This document shows, piece after piece, positions 10,909-23,099 of a stretch of DNA of 64,000 nucleotides. Made by a program: the position numbers and the translations under genes. The stretch lies in assembly GCA_022478985.1 (NCBI GenBank), contig JAKSZP010006688.1, positions 124,001 through 188,000 of the forward strand, in the 5' to 3' direction. This stretch comes from Massospora cicadina (lineage: Eukaryota; Entomophthoromycota; Entomophthoromycetes; Entomophthorales; Entomophthoraceae). How positions within the stretch are numbered: position 1 is the first letter of the stretch; the number at the start of each line of letters is the position of its first letter. Under the pieces are notes generated by a model, which was not told the DNA's origin, searched no databases, and was given only the letters and a program-made list of their open reading frames with translations.

Positions 10909-11963
10909 TGTTGGGCTTTTTGCCCATATTCCCAGCCTGCTAGATTACCTGGTATTGCTAGGGGAAAAATTCCCTAAGGCGAAGTAAATTGGAAATTGGT
11001 TGACCCAAAATTTGGAGGAACTAAGTTTGGGGGATTTTAGGATATTTATCTGGGTCATATCCATCAGGGATTGATCTGGATGAATACCTAATATCTCATC
11101 AGGTGGAGTGGCTGACAAAAAAAGGGCATCAGATAGTGATTAACTATCAGGTGTACCGATTGGGATTGGTTGGGTTTCATCACTGACTGATTGGGAATGT
11201 TTGATGAGTTGTTAGGCGAGTGATGCCACCTGCAACTAGCAAAACCAATCAGTTGGTTTGTGAACTGTCATAATGGGTAACAAGTTCCATTACCTAAGCA
11301 GGTCACTCGCCAAATATGGTTGGTTTTCTGGGGTTGTGTGGAAAAAGTCAGGGACACATTTTCCGACTCTTTTCTCATATTAGGTCTTGAAGATGTCCAA
11401 TGAATGAATACTAACCAAGATGGGGAGACTATCTCTGATGAGATGGTAAAGGAAATTCAACGGCAACAGCTTCTGTTTTATGGCTAAGGCGCCAATTGAG
11501 GGTTGGGCGCCAAATTCCCTCTATAAATTACCCTGATAATTAACAATAAAAAGAGAAATGAATTAGCAGTATTCATTATTGATTTTTTTCTATTCATCTT
11601 CAGGAAATTATTGCTTGTATGCTTTAATTGGGGACACTTTAGTAGGACAAAGAGTAAGGATCGAGGATCCTTAGAAGAGAAGTTGAGCTGAGATGGGAAT
11701 TGCTGCCAACTTCGTGTCACCAGAGAAAAGGCCATAAAATAGGATCTGAGCGTGGATCAAGTTAGGTGGATAAGGGTATAAATCCCTAATGAAGACATCA
11801 GAAGTTTTTGAGAAGAAATACAGGTTGAGCGTTGGACCAGATCTGGTTATCTATTCAAAGACGTATAATATTCTTCATACTATTATCAATAAAATATCAT
11901 ATTATCAGAAAACGCAAAGAGTGAACAAACCAAACCTGTGCAGTTATCATTTAGGGGTTATTA
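10909..11963 (+). repeat. Solo LTR of family C
   Basis: Starts TGTTGGGCTTTTTGCCCATA. The whole stretch is repeated in reverse complement at 48582-49680, including the GGCGCCAATTGAGGG-TTGGGCGCC block near 11490 and the segment GTTGGACCAGATCTGG near 11832. CTCTATAAATTA at 11519 looks like a TATA box, followed by AACAATAAAAAG. Likely duplication is GGATG (10904-10908) versus GAATG (11964-11968), one mismatch. The right boundary is uncertain by about 15 bp. Confidence 0.75.
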
Positions 11964-13159
11964 TTGAATGAGCAGCAATGCCCCTAAATTTTACAACTCA
12001 TCTTCAGCTTTCATTCACTTGACTGCCTCTTGCTATTACACCTCCTTATGGGCGGCATACAGCTCTTGTTACTGCCTTTTCATGTCAGTGCCCTCCATGA
12101 GGTTGCACGGTGTACATTCCTTGTCTTGGGCCAAAGGAAAGTTCTTAAGGTGAATTTGGTAATTCCAGCAACGAGATCATTATTGTATTCATGGGGCTAC
12201 TACCCCTTTTTGTGATGGCATTGAGACATCGTGTGGCTGGTCTGGTAGAAGAGCCAAAAGACTTTCTAGCGTCTTCTTGTTCAACATAGACAACGAAGCT
12301 AAGGCTTGGGATCCAGGTATATCTGGCAGGTCAATTTTATTTCATTTCATTAAAGGGCAGCTTGTAGAGCACCTCCATTGTATGGGATGTAGGCACTTTG
12401 CGATATATTTTCTTCTGGCTTGCCAAAATTCACAAACCTTTCCATAATCAAATATCCTGGTTCAGATCACATTAAGGACCCACTCCCTCTTGTAATCCAT
12501 TGGCAGGTTTTAAGGTAACCCACCGAGCGGTCTTATTGATGTTATAAGTCAGTTCAAATACAAATAATTTCCTTTGTTTACTTATTCAGACTTCCAGGAG
12601 CTGTTTTTTGTTCAAGTTCATCAGGGATCAAAATATTGTATAGCTGCACTCCTCACCCAGTGGTGATCAAAATTGCCTACCAACAGGACCTTATTGAGTT
12701 CCTGGTAGATAGTAACAATCAGGTCTGACCATTCCTCCTCCTTGACCAATGGGAGATGCATGCAGATGGTATCCCTGAGGTACAGTTTTGGAGCCTAACA
12801 GTCTGAAAATCTGCCACTGATGAACAAGCAGATGAAAAAGATATGGTTACTGACGCCATTCCAGAATAAAACTTTGTGTTAAGCTGTTGCAGTGCTATAC
12901 AATCTATTTTTGGCATGGAGTTCAGGACTTCAGCCAGGATTGTGTAAGAATTCAGCTGATAAAAATATCAAGTCTGAATTCTCATCTCAAAAGGCTTCTA
13001 CTTGACACATGTTAATGCCTCATTTTGCTGATGTTGCAGGCCATCAGCATGCCAATTCATAAGTCTTTCCAGCCTTGCGCATCAAGGGGGAGAAGCAAAG
13101 TCAGTGCCAATGGAGTGTGGCGTTTGGGCCACATGGTGAGTGGATATATTGTTCAAGGA
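11964..13159 (-). pseudogene. Unidentified decayed coding region X, part 2
   Basis: Minus-strand remnants include MPKIDCIALQQLNTKF and MASVTISFSSACSSVADF (12800-12916), LIVTIYQELNKVLLVGNF followed by DHHWVRSAAIQYF (12640-12750), and KIDLPDIPGSQALASLSM (12290-12340). No domain is recognised. Frames change several times. The position between LTR C and the LINE, on the same strand as parts 1, 3 and 4, suggests that it is a slice of one interrupted unit. Confidence 0.4.
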
Positions 13160-13184
13160 TTTTTTAAATTTAAATTTAAATTTA
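13160..13184 (-). repeat. LINE 3' tail, (AAATTT)n
   Basis: About four overlapping TTTAAA/AAATTT units immediately after the last LINE sequence on the minus strand. Simple-repeat tails instead of poly(A) are known for several LINE clades. This tail differs from the ACTAAAAA tail of the second LINE family in the window. Confidence 0.75.
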
Positions 13185-16100
13185 TTGCGGGGAAGGCCGA
13201 CCATGGGACAGACACTTCCAAATATGACTCAGGAAAGATAAACTTAGTACCAGGGGAGGCACCCCAGAGAAGCGATGCTATGTCTTGTTGCCTGCGGGAA
13301 CGCCACTTATGGGGAGGGGGAGGGAACGTGTGAAGGGGCCGTAGCCACTATTGAGCATGTGTGGAGGAAGGGGTCTGATTTGATGAACCAGACTGGGAAC
13401 CAGGAGGAGACCAGCTGTCGGCGACGCGGTGGGAGATATCCAAACATCCACGCTTGAAAGTGGTCCACCAAATGAGACTGAAATCTGTGGACAGCTTCTG
13501 GGAGGGTGGGGATGGAGCCAGCGATGGCATCCAAGACAATCGTGTGGATAGTCCACATGGCGATTGCAACCACCAGAGCATGGAGGGAGGGTGGGAGGAG
13601 GGAGGCCATTGATGAAGCAAACATATCTCTTGACAGACTGAAGGGATGTGTTTGATCCTGGCCTAGCAGACGTTGGACTTCGCGCCATATCACTTTAGAG
13701 GTGGGGCACTTCTCCAGGCGGTGGAACAGCGCTTATACTGGCCATACACGACACAGGATGAGTGTAAAGCGTTAGAGCGCTCAGCTGTATGATACACCCA
13801 CCTCAGGCAGCGCCACACATGGGAGCGGACTTGAGGCTGCAACAGAGGATAATGTGCGTATTTCCAAATAGTCTTTTGGGTCTCAGTGGAATAAGGGATG
13901 TCCTACAATGTCCAGGTAGTCCACCCTGGATAGGACTTGGGGTCGAATGGGGATCACGCCATCATGGATGGGTAGCCCCTGTACCTCTTGTGTGAACTGA
14001 GGATAGGGGCGGCCTCTTCAGGTTGTATGTCCACTAATACGAATTCTCCATCCTGCGCTTCGCATGGAGAGTAGGATTCGTTTGTAGTGGGTTTTAGTCC
14101 CGTGAGGACCTGTGGCCAATGTGTGTGATGCGAGGTATTTCATCAGGGAGTGGGGGTTTGATGGATTGTTGAGGCCCAAGGCTCAGGAGAAGTTGGAGCG
14201 GGCCGCGCGGGACCAGTGTTGGGATGGGAGTGTAGGAGCGGTGATGGCCGCGATCCAGGTGCCCAGGATCTTGGCAGCATGGGCTTTCAAGTCAAGCAGG
14301 CCCATGCCACCTTGATGATGAGGGCCAAACATGACCTCTAGCCGTACTGGTGGAGGGCGGCCTGACCAAAGCCAACCTTGCAGCAAAGCATACAGGGATT
14401 TGAAGAAGCTTGGGGAGAAGGGGATGGCGTGGGCTCCAAACCAGACTTTAGATAGGAGCAAAGAGTTGGCAAGAACAACCCTGCCAGTGAGGGTAGTAGG
14501 GTGGTCTCTGAGAGAGGCGATTCGCTTCGTCACGTTGTCCAGTATACGGCACCCCATTACTGCTGACGCATATCCGCCTGCCTCCATCCACACGCCCAGA
14601 TGGCGCACCGGTCCTATGGTAGGATGTGGCACGAAGGGGAGCACCAGTGGAGCGGTATGTGTTGAGTTAGTAAGGCGTGGACGTGGTCGAGCAGATGGGC
14701 TGGGTTGGGAACTACTTGCTGGGGCCCAGCAGTTCTAAAACCGACCAAGGAGGATGATTTCGGTTTTGGAGGCGTTCAGTGCCGCGTTGCTTACCCGGGA
14801 GTATTCCTGGATGAGGGCTTCAAGCGCGCGTGCATCTTTGTTATTAGACACCCCCACCACGCAATCATCTGCAAATGCCATCATCTTGACTGGGGTTTGG
14901 CCTGGCACATGGACCCCAGTGAGGTGGGCATTCACATTTCGCAGTAGTGGGTCAAGGCTGAAGTTGTATAAGAGTGGGCTGAGGGGGTCCCCTTGTCGCA
15001 GGCCCCTTTGAGGGCGGACTACTTCCGTTAGGAAGCTTGGGCCACTCACTGCCATTGTCGCAGATTCCGTGAGCAGCATCACCCAGTTTATGAAGCGGGG
15101 GGTAGGCGGAATTGATGGAGGCAGGCCCTAAGGTATTCCCAGTTTACTCTATCATAGGCCTTTTGTTGGTCCAAGAATACAAGTGCCCCAGAGGCTGTGG
15201 ACTGACATACATTAGCCACAGAGTGCACGTTATCCCAAATCGACCTTCTGGGGATGAAACTGAATAGTTCTATGGAGATGGTGGCAGATGCTACAGTCCC
15301 TAAACGGTTAGCCATGATTTTTGTTAAAATTTTGGTGTCTGTGTTTGTTAAAGAAATGGGGCGCCAGTTGGCTAAGTCAAGCTTATCCCCTTTCTTGAAG
15401 AGTGTGACAGTAAAGGCCTCATGTCCTCCTGGTAGGAGGCACGTTTCCAACAGGCTTTGGTTGAGTGAGGCTAGCAGCAATGGGGATATATATTTAAAAT
15501 ATTTTTTGTAGAACTCATATGGAATGCCATCTGGGCCTGGGCATTTTGGTTTGGCGCACCGCGAATGGCTGTCCATAATTCGTTCAGAGTAATTAAATTC
15601 ATTATTTCCGGGTATCAGAAAATGGTGCGGATATGAGCTCAGTCAAGAAATTCCGCCATTTCAGCTGGCTGAATTGGTTCAGCTCGGTATAACTTGGAGT
15701 AATATATTTATATTTCGATTGCCACTTCGGCCAGTGTGTCCACAATGGAATTATCTGATCTTTGCACCTGTGTGCAGGCCACGCTCTGGCGTGGTGCTAA
15801 AATTTTTTTAAAGAAGTATGCAGTGCACTTGTCGCCTTTAGTGATGCATGTGGCCCTGTATTGGACACAAACCCAATGTTTGTGTTGCCTTTTGAGTGCG
15901 TTGAGGTGGGCAGCTGCCTCCGCCCACTTCCAGCCCCATGCAGGGCTGTATCCTGTGGCTGGAATATTGGACTTCAAGTGGGCCAATTCTTCCAGCACAC
16001 GCAAGATAATTGCCAATGTGGCTCATGAGCGTCTGGAGGAGAGATGGCGATAGTGGCGGATGGTGTCCTCTTTGAAAGTTGCCCATGTGGAAATGGAGTC

Positions 16101-16930
16101 CACACAAAATGGTGCAACAAATGATTTCGCCAAAGTTGCCTCTTCCACCCACGTGGAAAATCCTGGTGATGCGAGCTCAGGGGGGCAGATTTTGCACCAA
16201 TGTGGGGCCTTTGCAACTGTGACAGGTAAGTGATATGTTATCGAGACCAGTTGGTGGTCAGAGAATTCCATTTTCGTTGTTTTGAAGTGGGAGATGTGGG
16301 GTTGGAATTTCGCTGGTGTTAGAATAAGGTCGATGTGGGTCATGGACCTTAATTGGCCGTTGTGGACGTGGGGACGCGTCATGTTTTTGAGCAGTGGGGC
16401 ATGTCATGGCAGCGCATCCATTAACCCAAGGGTGGCTTTTAGAACGCATAGTTCTACATGACCCTGTGGGGCGTGGGGTGAGGGCAGCCACCGGTCCGTT
16501 GGTGAGGTTAGCCAACAGTTCCTGTCACCAACTAGGAAAGAATTGGGGGGTAGCGGGAGGGATTTGACTGACAAGAAAATTCCTGACACTCATGTGCACC
16601 GTTTGGGGCGTAGATGTTGACAATTGTGTGTGCAACGTCAGCCCACTAGAAGGTGATGACGAGCACTCAGCCATTTAGGAATGTTTCTGAGGATGTGAAT
16701 TTGAAAAAATTATTTTTCTGAATTAGCACCCCACAGTGCTTCGAGCAAAAGGATAGGGATGGGAGGAGCATTGTTTTCCAAGCTTCCTCAGAATCTCATG
16801 GACAGTGGGACTCCTGGATGGCCAGGATATCCACGAGTAAATTGTGTTGTAAAAAACTCAGTTTCCTAGCCTGGGATGAGGAGGCCTTGAGTCCTGTGTG
16901 TGTGCGATATTCAGCGTCCCTAGAGTGAAG
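13185..16930 (-). pseudogene. LINE ORF2: endonuclease and reverse transcriptase
   Basis: Endonuclease (about 15700-16930) shows ILAIQESH (catalytic Glu region), IYAPNG, LVGDRNCW (GDxN block) and MEFSDHQLVSITY (SDH block). The reverse transcriptase (13700-15600) shows KCPGPDGIPYEFYKKY, ANWRPISLTNTDTKILTK, FIPRRSIWDNVHSV, LVFLDQQKAYDRVNW, LRQGDPLSPLLYNF and MMAFADDCVVGV with the catalytic FADD. The C-terminal part at 13307-13700 has RLEKCPTSKVIWREVQ, the zinc-binding segment that usually follows LINE RT. It would nick DNA and copy its RNA at the target. Frameshifts divide it into at least eight frames, for example near 14690, 15085, 15590 and 16020. Confidence 0.9.
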
Positions 16931-17191
16931 GTTTCAGATCCCCATCGCACCTTAGGTGCGAGGGTGGGCCCCCAGGCCCAACAGCCTCTTCAAGGTCCCC
17001 ATGGGCTTTCACAGCAGTGTGGGTGTTAGCAGCAATGCTATCGGGGTTTTTGTTAATTTTTGTGGAAAGAGTCACGTTGGCTTTGGCCTTTGCTTTTTGT
17101 TTTCCCAACGTCAGATGAATTTTTTGCGGTGCGGATAAGTTTGGTGCACCGTCAAGTGGGGCAAAAATTATTTTTCAGTTGGGATAGGTCC

Positions 17192-18245
17192 CTAGTCAGT
17201 TTTGACTGGAGCTTGGGTGCAGCTATTGGGTGAGATCAAATCTCCCATTGGATCCTCAGATTGAGTGGCCCACTCGGCATGGGCCTCCCAATCTGATTGG
17301 GTGATGGATTCCCAAGTCACTTCTGCCACAAAGGTCTCCATGTCCTCCTGGCGTTGTGAGTGTGGGATGGTGGTGGTGGCCTTGGCCGCTTCCTTGGCCA
17401 CGTCCCTATAGGCCTGCTTGGCCTTCTTCCGCTCCTGTGGGGAGATGGGCTTTACCAATAGGTAGCAGCCTTGTGCTCCCCACGGGAAAGCCTCCTTGGT
17501 GCTTGCAGTTGGTTCGTAGTGCGCCTCTCCACTGGCCATGGCCGCCGAGGGGTGCTCTTGGAATGTGATGCCCTCCTTGATGGGGCATGCATGCGCCTTA
17601 TGGCTGAACGCATCACAGTGGGTGCAAATGGGGGGCGCGCTGTCCACGGTTACCCAGAATGGGTGGGTGGTATGCCTGCGATGTCAATAAAGGTGGAGTG
17701 CGGGATCTGGGTTAGGTCCTTCGCAATCTCCTCAGTTGGGGTCAGAACTGCGATGGCTTTGCTAGTGCACAGGTGTGGCATCAGCATGAAGCGTTGCATT
17801 TTGAAAGATTGTATTTCGCCATATATGGCGAGACCATCTTTCAGGTGTTGCTCAAAATGTCACATTTTACCATAGTAGGCAAAAAGTCAAACGTAAGGAA
17901 AATTTGGTTTGATTTTGTCCATCTGGTACGTTTGGTTTCGATGACCCATTGCCCTTTGGGGAGGTCAACCACTATGCGCACCGCTGCAGCCTCATCTGCT
18001 GCTATTTTGCTTTCAAAACCTAGGTCCAGCCAACCGCGTGACATGGAGTGAGGTGCAACGTACACCGCAGTTGGGAAAATTTTGTGTACATCTTCACAAA
18101 ATTTTTCCCATAAGGCCATTTTTTGGATGTCCAGATACACATGGACTCTGAATTCCACCGACAAAAGTGGCTGGGAGTGTGGCATGTTGATGTACTGGTT
18201 GCATCGTGCTTGCCACATGAGTATCTCCAGGGAAATTGTGACCAC
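17192..18245 (-). pseudogene. LINE ORF1: Gag-like RNA-binding protein with CCHC knuckle
   Basis: The N-terminal domain at 17841-18245 reads FRVHVYLDIQKMALWEKF and RGWLDLGFESKIAADEAA, a basic RNA-binding fold of the kind found in plant and fungal LINE ORF1. After frameshifts near 17840 and 17672 the CCHC knuckle CTHCDAFSHKAHAC follows at about 17590-17630. The C-terminal tail is acidic and open to 17192. It should coat the LINE RNA. The block before the knuckle aligns in wording with the Gag-like ORF at 45253 (KGYFDLSFRSEANAAAAK), so the two proteins are related. Confidence 0.8.
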
Positions 18246-18390
18246 CAGTTTTTTGAAATTTTTTTCTATTCTGCCGGATTATCCAGGGCTTTTTGAATGT
18301 TAGAGGCTGCGGGCCTTCCGCCTGCTCCTCTTGCCTTGCTTGCCCAACTGCTCCCAGACATGGGCGCAGACTAATCTCCTCTGTGAGATT

Positions 18391-18556
18391 ATCAAACTAG
18401 ATTTAGTCTTGAATTGAATAGGTTGCAAAATTGTTTGCAACGAGAAAGAAAAGTTTTTGTTAAAGGATTTTAAGAGTGAAGAAATTACGCTGACACCAGT
18501 CATTGATAGTTATGCTATTCCTCCTGTGTTGGTGAATAAGCATGCAATTTTGATGG
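18391..18556 (-). pseudogene. Unidentified decayed coding region X, part 3
   Basis: Short slice between the LINE and element D. On the minus strand it reads KIACLFTNTGGIA, a stop, then LSMTGVSVISSLLKSF. It joins in frame with part 4 (AFLWCEADVPI) when D and one GATGG copy are removed, so parts 3 and 4 were contiguous before D inserted. Confidence 0.55.
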
Positions 18557-19056
18557 TGTTGAGAAATTGGTATGACTGGATGATAAGCCTTATGTCCAGA
18601 GGATCGAAATTAATTAGCAAAATGAGCCTCAAATCTAACGGAAGATTATGTTGATGTAAGGCGAATCAATTGAAGCATTCATAGTTTGAAGAATCGAGGG
18701 AATCCCGCTGAAGCCTCAATGATAGAAAAAAACACCTAAAATTGTAGCAATTAGAGAATTATTAAGCGGAAAGGTTAATACTGATTAGGAGTTTTAAGGA
18801 TTAATAGTTAAGTGTGAGAATGAGAAAGGAAGTCTATTGGGAAAAAGAAGAAGGAAGAAAAAGGTTTTAGTGGAAGTGGTCCAATATTATATATATTACA
18901 TAAACTGGGTTCCAGTTGGCAATAGCTCCTTATATTAATACTTATTTTGTTATTTATTGAGGATTAGCAATAATCATATCACTCGTCTGAAGCTCAGTGG
19001 GTTTTACCCTGTGCAACCAGCTCAGCAAATTCATTCAATATTGTTAAAATTTAACA
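18557..19056 (+). repeat. 5' LTR of element D and primer-binding site
   Basis: 500 bp, TGTTGAGAAATTGG to ATTTAACA. It matches the split 3' LTR (30690-30810 plus 37255-37637) along its whole length, for example AACACCTAAAATTGTAGCAA in both. The primer site TGGTGCTCACTACTGGGG begins at 19058. Confidence 0.92.
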
Positions 19057-19119
19057 GTGGTGCTCACTACTGGGGCCCATTGGTCAACTTATTAAATAAT
19101 TTCATATTCACCAAGCAAT

Positions 19120-20560
19120 AGCGCAACCAGTTCCCCTTGATGAGGTATTACCTCAGAGTTTATTGAGTTACCTCAATATGCGGAACTGAAACTTGCCTTG
19201 GATACACTACTTCAGGCCAAAAATGCCTTTCTGAGAGAATAAGGGGTATAACAGATCAGCTTGACAAAGCCTTCGACCAACTGCACTTGGTGTGCTAAAC
19301 TAAACAACTTGATGACCGCTTGGATGACACTACAGAGTGGCTGTACTGTGCTGAGAGTGTATGGAATTGTAGTGCTGGAGAGGGAGGAGTATGCATTGAC
19401 AAGCTGCCCCCATTTACTTGCAATGGAAACATATCCGGATTTTTAAGCGGTTTGAATTTTTAGTAGAGGGGGCTTCCAATTGGCAGAATGCTAAACTGTT
19501 GTTATACTCTCTGGATGTCGCGAGCACTGATCAGGTCACATGTTAACTTAATAGTAGTATCTTAACATATCAAGAGGTAAAGGAGACTTTGATATGATTT
19601 TTGGGAATGTGGCAAAAATGGCGCGGTGCAAGGCAGAGTTTTTGGCTATACAATTTCAAAAAAGTTATGCCCTTTAAGAATTTGTGGAGTGGTTTATGGC
19701 TGAGTCTAATATGTTGGTGGGAGAAAATATCTTAACTGGTGAGGAGGTGGGCATGGTGATGATAGCAGCTGTTAAGCCAAATCAAGAACTGTATAATGCT
19801 ATGAATTACATTCTTCAAGATGACGCAGAACAATTAAAAACTGTCAATTATTTATGCCATCTATCTATCGCTTTTAGTGCTCACAATGTGGAACAGCCCC
19901 TGTAACAGCTACCAAATTTTTGTTGGGAAATGGACACCAATGACATGGGTAAATCCACTGGGTAATCATCATCCACCAAACGCTCTGGCGGGTCCTTTCC
20001 ATCCTCGCTATTCTCAACAAGATCATCTTCAATAAATAACAATCCATCCTTTAATTTCTGACCTGGACCTATGGGAATGATACAAAGAAAAGTGCCGTTT
20101 AGGAATACTTGTTTTCTGTTTGGATAAAGAGGCCATCTTGCAGCGAGCTTTCCAGGAAAACTGAATGTCCATGCAGTACCAGTTTTTCCAAATGGACAGG
20201 GAAAAGGTCAAGCGGAGTAAAGATGGGATGCTCTACTTCCACTAATTCAAACCTATCCGTCCCTGATGATTCCCATGTGTTGCTTTGTGTCAGCCCCCAG
20301 TACACACCCCAAAGATTTAGTATATCAACAGATCTCCTACATAAATTAGCCTCAAATTGTGGGAAAGACCACAATAATGTAGACTTAGAGTTCCGCTGAG
20401 ATGTGAAAAAGATGTACGCCTGGCAAATTCTTGAGCGGAATGGTACTGTCAAAGGTGGACCTTCAACAAATGTTGCAACCCTAGAGGGGGTGACTGTGGC
20501 AATCATAGTAGAAAAGTTTTCTCAGAAATATCCTCGTGTCAGTGCTGGTATATCACTTTT
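19120..20560 (+). pseudogene. Element D gag, decayed
   Basis: Readable parts are LKLALDTLLQAKNAFLRE-like wording at about 19190, EEYALTSCPHLLAMET (19390), then a capsid-like stretch FMAESNMLVGENILTGEE and IAAVKPNQELYNAMNYILQ (19684-19905), which parallels the A gag segment MTSTVKPYQELFDAMALY. The region 19910-20500 is rich in Pro, Asn and Gln codons. No clear zinc knuckle was found. Stops occur throughout. Confidence 0.7.
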
Positions 20561-20639
20561 CTTGATAACCAAAAGCCCTTAGATGTTCATGTAATAAACA
20601 TCAATAGTTCCTCTTATTTGGAGTGTACATACTGCGATA

Positions 20640-21195
20640 TTTTTCGTGCAAGATGACTAAGACCTGAGCTATTATAGAAACTGGAGCACCCATCAATATT
20701 ATATTCTCCAAGCTCGTGGCTAAGCTTTCAGTGAAGCCAGATGTGGAATACCAAGTAGTGTAAGGGACTGTGAGGGCACAGAGCACTGTGTCAGAGGGTG
20801 CATACAGCACGTTACCTTTGAGGTTCAGGTCAGTTGACGCATTTTCTCCTGTTGTGGTTTTGACTAATAATAACTATGACACGTTTATTGTTGTTGTGTT
20901 CATGCGGCAATTTGGGACCATGGTCAATATGTCTGAAGAAACCACCAGTATCCTAGGAAAACAGATCCCCATTTATTTTACCTCCAGGGGAGTCCCAAAG
21001 GACCCAATCTTCTCCAGTCAGATTAATCTAGCATATAGCAATGAGGTAATTCCTGTTTGATATTGGCAAATGAAGTGATGGACCAGAGCCCTCCCTAGCC
21101 AGTTTTATTAGTACAACAGTATTCTGCTATAGGCGACGAGCGCTTTAATCAAACCTTCTGGTCATCAGGTCATAATAGAGACAGAGCTCAAGATA
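20640..21195 (+). pseudogene. Element D protease, decayed; cut by element E
   Basis: AIIETGAPINIIFSKL at about 20670 corresponds to AIIDTGAP of element A, with the catalytic Asp changed to Glu. It continues LVAKLSVKPDVEYQVV, TVSEGAYSTLPLRF, and EETTSILGKQIPIYFTSRG (20940-21000). The following linker VIIETELKIDV is broken at 21202 by element E and resumes with EGLYREIVGPYQK at 27203, with one base lost. Confidence 0.82.
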
Positions 21196-21202
21196 GACGT
21201 AC

Positions 21203-22322
21203 TGTAAGTCCAGGGGAACATCTCCTGTGCGTAGATCAGTCGCTCTTTCTGTTTATGAGCAAAAAGGGGCTGAGGACAGTGGCCATACCCCTCGTCAACC
21301 AGGGTGACCTCGCCCACATGGTAGATGAGCGCTGGGTAATGGCCTTCCCTCTTCAGACCCCTCCCCCAGTATCTTTGCTCACCTCAGCCAAACTCATTAG
21401 CCAAGCTAAGGAAATCTGTGCCAAGATTGCTGAATTAAAGTTGATAGGTATGAAAAAGATGGAAATCAAGCCTGACAATTGGAATCCACATTGTCAAAAA
21501 GGGATGAAGGTTGAATTATTGGCCAGAATTGCTGATTGTTTTGATTCTCCCAGCAGTGCAATCATTGAAATTAACCCCCTCTTGAAATCATTGGAGATGA
21601 TCCCCAATGTGCAGCTACCAACTGGAAAATCAGTAGTTGTGGCTGATGCAGCGCTTTTGACTGAACAAACAGTCCACCAACTGAGTATGGGCAGGTTGGG
21701 CATCCTGGAAACCATTCCAAACCAATTGGGACCGCCACTACTTGGGGTGGCCCTGGTGGATTCCCGTTGCTCATCAGGCCAGACGCCGTCATGCCAACCA
21801 CCAGAAATGCAGTCAAATCTCAGTACAGGCATTAGAGGTTGAACTGACAGTGACTCGGCCTGACGCTGAATCCTTTGATGTCTGTTCCTATTAAGCTTAT
21901 CTGCCCCATCCCCAAATAATTCGCTGGTTAGGTCAAACTTGAGGTACCTGATCCCTGCTTGTTTCTGCATCAATTGACCACTATCTAATCAGTTGCATTG
22001 CACTGAGAAAATTGTTGGTCGATTTTCTTCCTTTATTTTCCATTAAAAAAATCCTTTCCCCAAATTTAGTTTTTTATTTTGAAAAATAAACTGCCCTTTC
22101 CGCTGGCACTCACACCCCTCAGGGTTAATGGCCATACTCATCTGGTATTTCATTATGTTCCTGTACGAGATTCTGGCTCATCAGCAGTTATTGGCGAAAC
22201 TCCTCTCTAGTTTCACTTCCATCATACCAGATGCAAGCCTCTGGCATTCTGGTTTGCCATTTGGGTGATCCAGCACCTAGGCTGGCAGGCCAGTCTAATT
22301 CCAACTTTTTGTTTGCCTGACA
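21203..22322 (+). repeat. 5' LTR of element E
   Basis: TGTAAGTCCAGGGGAAC to GCCTGACA. The 3' copy is at 26074-27192 and a diverged copy of the same family is G at 55294. ATTAAAAAAATCC and TTTTGAAAAATAAACTGCCC near 22042-22095 may be the polyadenylation part, which would place the ORF-bearing first 640 bp in U3. Confidence 0.9.
21206..21842 (+). CDS. LTR-encoded ORF, element E 5' copy
   Basis: Open from the LTR start to 21842 (about 212 codons; first ATG 21255). Function unknown. The protein contains SPGEHLLCVDQSLFLFMSKK, QGDLAHMVDERWVMAFPL, LTSAKLISQAKEICAKIAEL and KGMKVELLARIADCF. At about 21715 one extra base relative to the 3' copy moves the tail to another frame; in that frame WDxxYxGWPW is preserved. 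The same protein wording is present in E's 3' LTR and, more diverged, in G. H shares PDLKHTLDQRWVWAKYAQ. Alternatives are a displaced gag part or an accessory protein. Confidence 0.6.
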
Positions 22323-22329
22323 TAATCAA

Positions 22330-22860
22330 CCAACTATTATTCCTAACCATTTCCGCCTTTCTCATAAATATTGGCGTAGCAATGGTCCCTTCTTTTCAGC
22401 TGAAACAGGTTGTGAAGCAAATTTTCCATGGCCATGATAGCCTAGTTCCACTCAAAATGTCCAATCCACACCCCATAGTTGCCATAGCTATTGTGCCCAT
22501 GTCAGTAGGTTCTGACAATACAACTTGCGATGGGCTTACTCCCCCTATGAACCTAGTTGTTTCCCCTGACTCCACTACCATCTCTTCAGTATCACTGGAT
22601 TCAACCACAACTACCAATAAAGAGAACTTTGCTTACTTCTTACTACCCATGAAGATTAGTTTTGGGTCCCACCACGTTTCCTTTGAGGCTTTGGTGGATA
22701 CTGGAGCCGCGGGCAATTTTATGATTGTTGAACTAGTCAACAATTGAAACTTGACCTGGAGGTAGGTCCTTTAGTGATGGTTGCTTCTTCAACTTCCCAG
22801 CTCTCGTACCTAGTTCGCCAGCCAGTTTCATTCTCAGTACATCAGTTTAGTTTTTGAGAT
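22330..22860 (+). pseudogene. Element E leader and aspartic protease
   Basis: After a Ser/Thr/Pro-rich leader (MSVGSDNTTCDGLTPPMN and SPDSTTISSVSLDSTTTT) the retropepsin starts FAYFLLPMKISFGSHHVSF and carries ALVDTGAAGNF with the catalytic DTG at about 22700. A stop at 22745 follows. The leader is too short for capsid and nucleocapsid and has no zinc knuckle. Confidence 0.8.
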
Positions 22861-23099
22861 TGGTTCTCAGCAATGCCAAACTTGGTGTTTCCAGTTATCT
22901 TAGGGGTTGAATGGTAGCGCCAGCAACACGCTAAGATTCATCTAGAGTCAAATATGTTGTCATTTTGCCAATAATCTTACAGAGGGAGATTTTCCTTAGT
23001 TAATACCCTCAAGAAAACCCAAGGTCGCAGCTCCATTACTTCCCTCATTTCCTCTTCAGGTCTTCCATCTAATTTTCCTGAAGAGTTGATGCGCTATAG

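Larger units (their letters stand above)
13160..18390 (-). mobile_element. Non-LTR retrotransposon (LINE) with ORF1 and ORF2, decayed
   Basis: Minus-strand element of about 5.2 kb. Reading from its 5' end near 18390 it has an ORF1 with a zinc knuckle, then an ORF2 with an apurinic-type endonuclease, reverse transcriptase and a terminal cysteine-rich region. It ends in a hexamer tail of AAATTT units at 13160-13184. It is inserted in region X. I could not find a convincing target-site duplication, so the 5' boundary is approximate. The architecture resembles Tad/L1-like fungal LINEs, but the clade is not established here. Confidence 0.85.

Noticed and set aside
13789..17875. Plus-strand open frames of 60-135 codons in the LINE region
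   Set aside because: They are antisense shadows of the minus-strand RT, endonuclease and ORF1.
21203..22322. Reading the E LTR ORF as an independent host gene duplicated on both sides of a transposon
   Set aside because: The two copies start and end exactly at TG...CA with flank duplications and a purine tract, so they are LTRs.
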